From: Bacteroidota bacterium
GTDB lineage: Bacteria > Bacteroidota > Bacteroidia > CAMBQF01
Length of the DNA stretch: 9,269 nt
Direction of reading: 5' to 3'
Assembly: GCA_027483285.1 (NCBI GenBank)
Contig: JAIXUZ010000278.1
Coordinates: forward strand, 1-9,269
Part shown: in pieces, positions 6,113 through 9,269 of the stretch
How the letters are laid out: each line of letters opens with the position of its first letter
Numbering within the stretch: the first letter of the stretch is position 1
Notes under the pieces: model-generated
The model's database searches: none
Told to the model about the DNA's origin: nothing
The model's input: the letters and a program-made list of their open reading frames with translations, nothing else
Program-made: the position numbers and the translations under genes

Positions 6113-7290
6113 TGCGCAAATACTAAGGTAAAGGTAGTGCCTTTGTTTTCGGCACTTTCAAAGGTAATATTACCGCTCATCATTTCAACATAATTAGCCA
6201 CAATATTTAAGCCCAGGCCGGTGCCTTGTATGTGGGTAGCATTATGGCCCCTGAAAAAGCGTTCAAACAGGTGCTGCTGGTCTTCGGCAGAAATGCCTAT
6301 GCCACTGTCTTTAATCTCTATTCTAAAATTACCAGCATCAACATTGGCTGTTACTTTAACCTGGCTATTGTTAGGCGAAAATTTTAATGCATTTGATAAT
6401 AAATTGAACAGCACATGGCGCAGCAGTTTGGCATCAAGCACCACATCTTCGCTACCGTTATAATCAAATACAATAGCCTGGCCCTGCTTGCACAAGCCCT
6501 TTATTTCGCTAATAATATTATCAATGTATTCTTTTAGGTTAAGTGGTGCTGGGTGGTTTTCAACCTTGCCTTCCTCAAAACGGCTAACCGATAAAAAGTC
6601 GTTAAGTATTTCGGTAAGGTTGTGTATTGATGTTTTTATTTTGTTTACGTGCTTAAGCTGGTTTTCCTTATCGTTATTGTCGCTGTATTTGGTAACTAAT
6701 GATAGTGACGAAAGGATGGTTGTTAGTGGGGTCCTAAACTCGTGCGATGCCATTGAAACAAACCTTGATTTAAGCTCGCTCAGTTCTTTTTCTTTAGCAA
6801 GCGCATTGTGAAGGTCTTCCTTGGTACTTTCAAGTTCGGCAATTGCTTCTTCCAGAATAAGGGTACGGTTTTTAACCTGTTTCTCAAGTTCGGCAGAGTA
6901 GGCTTTAAGCTTTTGTTCAGCCTGCTTACGTATAGTAATATCAATAATAAAGGCGATAACAAATTTGCCATTATCATGGGTGTATGGGCTAAGGCTTATT
7001 TCTAAAGGAAACTCAGTTCCGTCTTTTTTCAGGCCCTTTAAATCTATATTTGCCCCCATAGAGCGTGCATGTGGGTTGCCCATATACCCGTCTCGGTATT
7101 GGGTGTGTTTATGGCTCAGCGTTTTGGGTATCAGTACTTCTATTTTTTGGCCCAGCAGTTCATCTTTTTTATAACCAAAAAGATTTTCGGCACTGGGGTT
7201 TATGCGTACAATTTCGCCTTGTTGGTTTACCACCAAAACACCCTCTGTTGCATATAAAAACAACGCCTCGCTCGCCTCTCTGCTTACCAT
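6109..7290 (-). CDS. Soluble PAS-domain sensor histidine kinase
   Basis: The 393-residue protein has one PAS domain (about 8-122; NPSAENLFGYKKDELLG and KKDGTEFPLEISLSP are typical), a coiled-coil-like linker (about 123-175), the HisKA helix with phospho-acceptor H183 in SMASHEFRTPLT, and a HATPase domain with the N box (N296/N300 in FNLLSNALKFS), DSGIGI (328-333), the F box ERFFR and GTGLGL (356-361). All catalytic motifs are intact. No membrane segment or signal peptide is present, so it should sense something inside the cell. The PAS resembles the FixL type: H62 falls where FixL has its heme-ligating histidine, but the distal arginine is replaced by I82. Its gene is first in a two-gene operon, and the next start overlaps its stop. 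I see no convincing TAnnTTTG in the 124-base gap before panC. Confidence 0.88.
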   Translation of the reverse strand: MVSREASEALFLYATEGVLVVNQQGEIVRINPSAENLFGYKKDELLGQKIEVLIPKTLSHKHTQYRDGYMGNPHARSMGANIDLKGLKKDGTEFPLEISLSPYTHDNGKFVIAFIIDITIRKQAEQKLKAYSAELEKQVKNRTLILEEAIAELESTKEDLHNALAKEKELSELKSRFVSMASHEFRTPLTTILSSLSLVTKYSDNNDKENQLKHVNKIKTSIHNLTEILNDFLSVSRFEEGKVENHPAPLNLKEYIDNIISEIKGLCKQGQAIVFDYNGSEDVVLDAKLLRHVLFNLLSNALKFSPNNSQVKVTANVDAGNFRIEIKDSGIGISAEDQQHLFERFFRGHNATHIQGTGLGLNIVANYVEMMSGNITFESAENKGTTFTLVFAQ

Positions 7291-7371
7291 TATTTATGTG
7301 GAAAAAAATATTATGGCTAATATAAATACAATTGAACGATATGCAAAAGGGTAGTTTGTAAAACGAAGTCA

Positions 7372-7379
7372 TATATTTG
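7372..7379 (+). promoter_or_regulatory. -7 promoter element of panC
   Basis: TATATTTG matches TAnnTTTG exactly, 35 bases before the panC ATG. A TTTG occurs at 7355-7358, but the spacing of 13 bases is shorter than normal for a -33 element. The upstream ATG at 7401 is followed by a stop after one codon and is not a start. Confidence 0.5.
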
Positions 7380-7414
7380 TTGCTCTGCCGCAACTCACCA
7401 ATGGCATAAACAGT

Positions 7415-8242
7415 ATGTTTACATTTACCACCACAGCTGCGTTACAAAAGCACCTGCAGGCACAGCAGGGCAAAACCATTGGTTTTGTGCCCACAATGGG
7501 CGCATTGCATGTTGGGCATATATCGTTAATAGAACAATCGCTGGCTAATACAGATATTACTATTTGCAGCATATTTGTAAACCCTACACAGTTTAACAAT
7601 GCTGCCGACTTTGATAAATATCCCCGCACAATAGCTGACGACCGTACCATGCTTGAAAAAGCAGGTTGCCATATACTCTATGCACCCGAAACGCCCGACG
7701 AGGTATACAGGAGCTACACTACCCAAAGTTTTGATTTTGACGGGCTGGATAGCAGTATGGAGGGGTATTTCCGCCCGGGGCACTTTCAGGGCATGGCCAA
7801 TGTGGTGTACAGATTGTTTGCTATTGTAAACCCTGGCAAAGCTTTTTTTGGCGAGAAAGATTACCAGCAGCTGGCGTTGGTGCGCACCATGGCTGCAAAA
7901 CATTTTCCGGCATTGGAAGTTGTTGCCTGTGATACGTTGCGCGAGGCCGATGGATTAGCCATGAGCAGCCGCAACCGCAGGCTGAGCGAGGAGGAAAGGG
8001 CGATAGCATCGCACATTCCTCGTATACTTAAAGAGGCAATGCAACTGGAAATTACCGATGCCAAACAGCTAAAGTTTTGGGTAGAGGTTGAGTTTGCCAA
8101 GGTAGAAGGGATAAGGCTGGAATACTTTGAAATTGCTGATGGCAACACCTTACAGGTGGTAGATACGATAAGCCATAGCAGCCGTATGTTTATTGCCGCG
8201 TATGTGGGCGATGTAAGGCTGATTGATAATATGGGGCTGTAG
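7415..8242 (+). CDS. panC: Pantoate--beta-alanine ligase (pantothenate synthetase)
   Basis: The enzyme joins pantoate and beta-alanine using ATP to give pantothenate, the vitamin B5 precursor of coenzyme A, in the cytoplasm. The 275-residue length is normal for the family. Signature motifs are present in order: FVPTMGALHVGH (24-35, with the HxGH nucleotide-binding signature), FVNPTQF (54-60), the pantoate/ATP-site motif FFGEKDYQQL (144-153), and the KMSKS-equivalent MSSRNRRL (183-190). The C-terminal lid domain ends AAYVGDVRLIDN. The protein starts directly with the first beta strand, so the ATG at 7415 is secure. panD follows after 95 bases, so the window encodes both beta-alanine synthesis and its use; panB and panE, which make pantoate, are not here. 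No truncation or odd residue was seen. Confidence 0.97.
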   Translation: MFTFTTTAALQKHLQAQQGKTIGFVPTMGALHVGHISLIEQSLANTDITICSIFVNPTQFNNAADFDKYPRTIADDRTMLEKAGCHILYAPETPDEVYRSYTTQSFDFDGLDSSMEGYFRPGHFQGMANVVYRLFAIVNPGKAFFGEKDYQQLALVRTMAAKHFPALEVVACDTLREADGLAMSSRNRRLSEEERAIASHIPRILKEAMQLEITDAKQLKFWVEVEFAKVEGIRLEYFEIADGNTLQVVDTISHSSRMFIAAYVGDVRLIDNMGL

Positions 8243-8247
8243 GCTTT

Positions 8248-8276
8248 TAGGCATAGTAATTAAGTATTGATGCCTA
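8248..8276 (+). terminator. Inverted repeat after panC (possible weak terminator or attenuator)
   Basis: TAGGCAT (8248-8254) pairs with ATGCCTA (8270-8276) across 15 bases. GGGCT (8234-8238) at the panC stop can alternatively pair with AGCCC (8276-8280). A T-rich stretch follows after about 12 bases. The long loop and separated T run make termination uncertain. Confidence 0.3.
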
Positions 8277-8322
8277 GCCCTTTGCCATTTTTAGTTTTTC
8301 ACTGTTAGTTTTTAGTTTTGAT

Positions 8323-8330
8323 TAACTTTG
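8323..8330 (+). promoter_or_regulatory. -7 promoter element of panD
   Basis: TAACTTTG matches TAnnTTTG exactly and ends 7 bases before the panD ATG, so the leader would be only a few bases or absent. T-rich repeats (TTAGTTTTT twice) precede it. panD can therefore be transcribed apart from panC. Confidence 0.55.
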
Positions 8331-8337
8331 TACCACA

Positions 8338-8691
8338 ATGCAGATAGAGGTATTAAAATCTAAATTACACCGTGTACGTGTAACACAAGCTGAACTTAAC
8401 TACGTTGGCAGCATTACAGTTGACGAAGACCTGATGGATGCCGTAAATTTTATAGAAGGTGAAAAGGTACAGGTTGTAAATATTACAAATGGAGAGCGTT
8501 TGGAAACCTATGTAATAAAAGGCGAACGTGGAAGTGGTAAGATATGTCTTAACGGGGCTGCGGCTCGCCGTGTAGCCGTTGGCGATTTGCTTATTATCAT
8601 GTCGTACGCCTTGATGGATTTTGAAGAAGCTAAAACCTTTGAACCGTGGTTGGGTTTCCCCAACAGCGAAACAAATAAATTAAACAACTAG
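8338..8691 (+). CDS. panD: Aspartate 1-decarboxylase (pyruvoyl enzyme precursor)
   Basis: PanD decarboxylates L-aspartate to beta-alanine, the second substrate of PanC. The 117-residue proenzyme is of normal size and carries the self-cleavage site G24-S25 in NYVGSITVD; cleavage turns S25 into the catalytic pyruvoyl group. The other residues known from the E. coli enzyme are in place: K9, H11, Y22, R54, T57/Y58 and N72 in CLNGAAAR. The tail after WLGFP is short and variable. The N-terminus MQIEVLKSKLHR is family-typical, so the start is firm. The gene ends in TAG, and the next gene continues in the same reading frame after one intervening codon. Confidence 0.97.
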   Translation: MQIEVLKSKLHRVRVTQAELNYVGSITVDEDLMDAVNFIEGEKVQVVNITNGERLETYVIKGERGSGKICLNGAAARRVAVGDLLIIMSYALMDFEEAKTFEPWLGFPNSETNKLNN

Positions 8692-8694
8692 CCA

Positions 8695-9269
8695 TTGAAC
8701 AAAACACTTGCTGCTGTATTAAGGTACGTTGTATTTGCCGGCATAGCAGCGGGATTGTTATGGTATATTTTTCGCGAGGAGGATATAAATAAGTTATTGG
8801 AGCAGGCTAAAAAAATGAACTATTCGTGGATATTGCTATCCATGATGGTATCAGTACCAGCCTACTTTATCCGCGCCTGGCGTTGGAACCTTTTGCTTAA
8901 CTCATTAGGCTATAAAACCACCCTTGTAAATTCTACTAAAGCAGTTAGTATTGGCTATTTGGCCAACTTAGCTTTTCCGCGCCTGGGCGAGGTTACAAGG
9001 TGTACCATACTTAACCGCACCAATAAAATACCGCTAAACACCCTTATAGGCACCGTAGTTGCCGAACGGGCTATAGATGTTATTTGCCTGCTAATACTCA
9101 TCTTTACCGTTGTAGTGCTTAGGCTTGAAACCCTTGGGCAGTTTTTAATACATAACTTTTTTAACCCCATAGGCCAAAAAATAGGCAACGCGGCTACCAA
9201 TCCGGTATTTATCATCGTGGCTTTGGTTGGGCTGGCGGCTATTATTTTCGGCTTTAGGTATTTGTTACG
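8695..9269 (+). CDS. LPG-synthase-TM / UPF0104 flippase-like membrane protein (5' part, partial)
   Basis: An open frame runs from just after panD to the window edge (191 codons, no stop). It carries the N-terminal part of the lysylphosphatidylglycerol-synthase transmembrane family (related to the MprF flippase domain): a first helix LRYVVFAGIAAGLLWYIF, YFIRAWRWNLLL, and the diagnostic NLAFPRLGEVTRCTILNR followed by GTVVAERAIDVICLL. Members are inner-membrane proteins, with lipid movement proposed for some; substrates are mostly unknown. Because panD stops in the same frame at 8689-8691, the start must lie after it. TTG at 8695 is chosen since it keeps the whole first helix; the next ATG (8815) would remove it. 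The close spacing implies cotranscription with panD. The C-terminus lies outside the window. Confidence 0.82.
   Translation, partial: MNKTLAAVLRYVVFAGIAAGLLWYIFREEDINKLLEQAKKMNYSWILLSMMVSVPAYFIRAWRWNLLLNSLGYKTTLVNSTKAVSIGYLANLAFPRLGEVTRCTILNRTNKIPLNTLIGTVVAERAIDVICLLILIFTVVVLRLETLGQFLIHNFFNPIGQKIGNAATNPVFIIVALVGLAAIIFGFRYLL

Noticed and set aside
8955..9215. An 86-codon minus-strand open frame at the right end
   Set aside because: It is antisense to the clear LPG-synthase-TM family frame and has no recognisable features.

Overview
The window looks like chromosomal core DNA of a Bacteroidetes (Bacteroidota) bacterium. The evidence is a GldD-type gliding lipoprotein, a PadR/PspC gene pair, a response regulator fused to a CRP/FNR output, and five gene starts preceded by an exact TAnnTTTG, the phylum's -7 promoter element. 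Recognisable Shine-Dalgarno sequences are scarce, as is usual there. I cannot place it to genus; a Sphingobacteriales/Chitinophagales-type organism is a guess. I see no transposase, integrase, phage gene, CRISPR array, tRNA or rRNA.

Layout from left to right. (1) The last 24 codons of an unidentified + strand gene with a CxxC motif, converging on gldD (-) with one base between the stop codons. (2) A short intergenic stretch with a tandem 9-mer upstream of gldD, a G/C-run hairpin repeat and a probable terminator. (3) A minus-strand operon: padR, then a 546-residue PspC-domain membrane protein. A 9-bp-arm palindrome covers the padR -33 position and is a strong candidate for a self-repression operator. 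(4) A divergent + strand MOP-superfamily polysaccharide/lipid-linked oligosaccharide flippase. It converges, 5 bases apart, with (5) a 120-residue uncharacterised protein (-) that has its own promoter. (6) A minus-strand two-component pair with an ATGA overlap: a soluble PAS histidine kinase, then a REC-cNBD-HTH response regulator. (7) Divergent to that, panC, panD and the start of an LPG-synthase-TM/UPF0104 membrane protein that runs off the window.

Functionally, panC and panD make beta-alanine and join it to pantoate on the way to coenzyme A. The PadR/PspC pair looks like a self-regulated envelope module. The kinase/regulator pair resembles a condensed FixL-FixJ-FixK pathway, with the phospho-receiver built into a CRP/FNR-type DNA-binding protein. 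No wholly new system is evident. The points most worth a second look are that fused regulator, the PadR palindrome, two promoter boxes so close to ATG that the mRNAs may be leaderless, and the in-frame TAG/TTG junction between panD and the downstream membrane protein.
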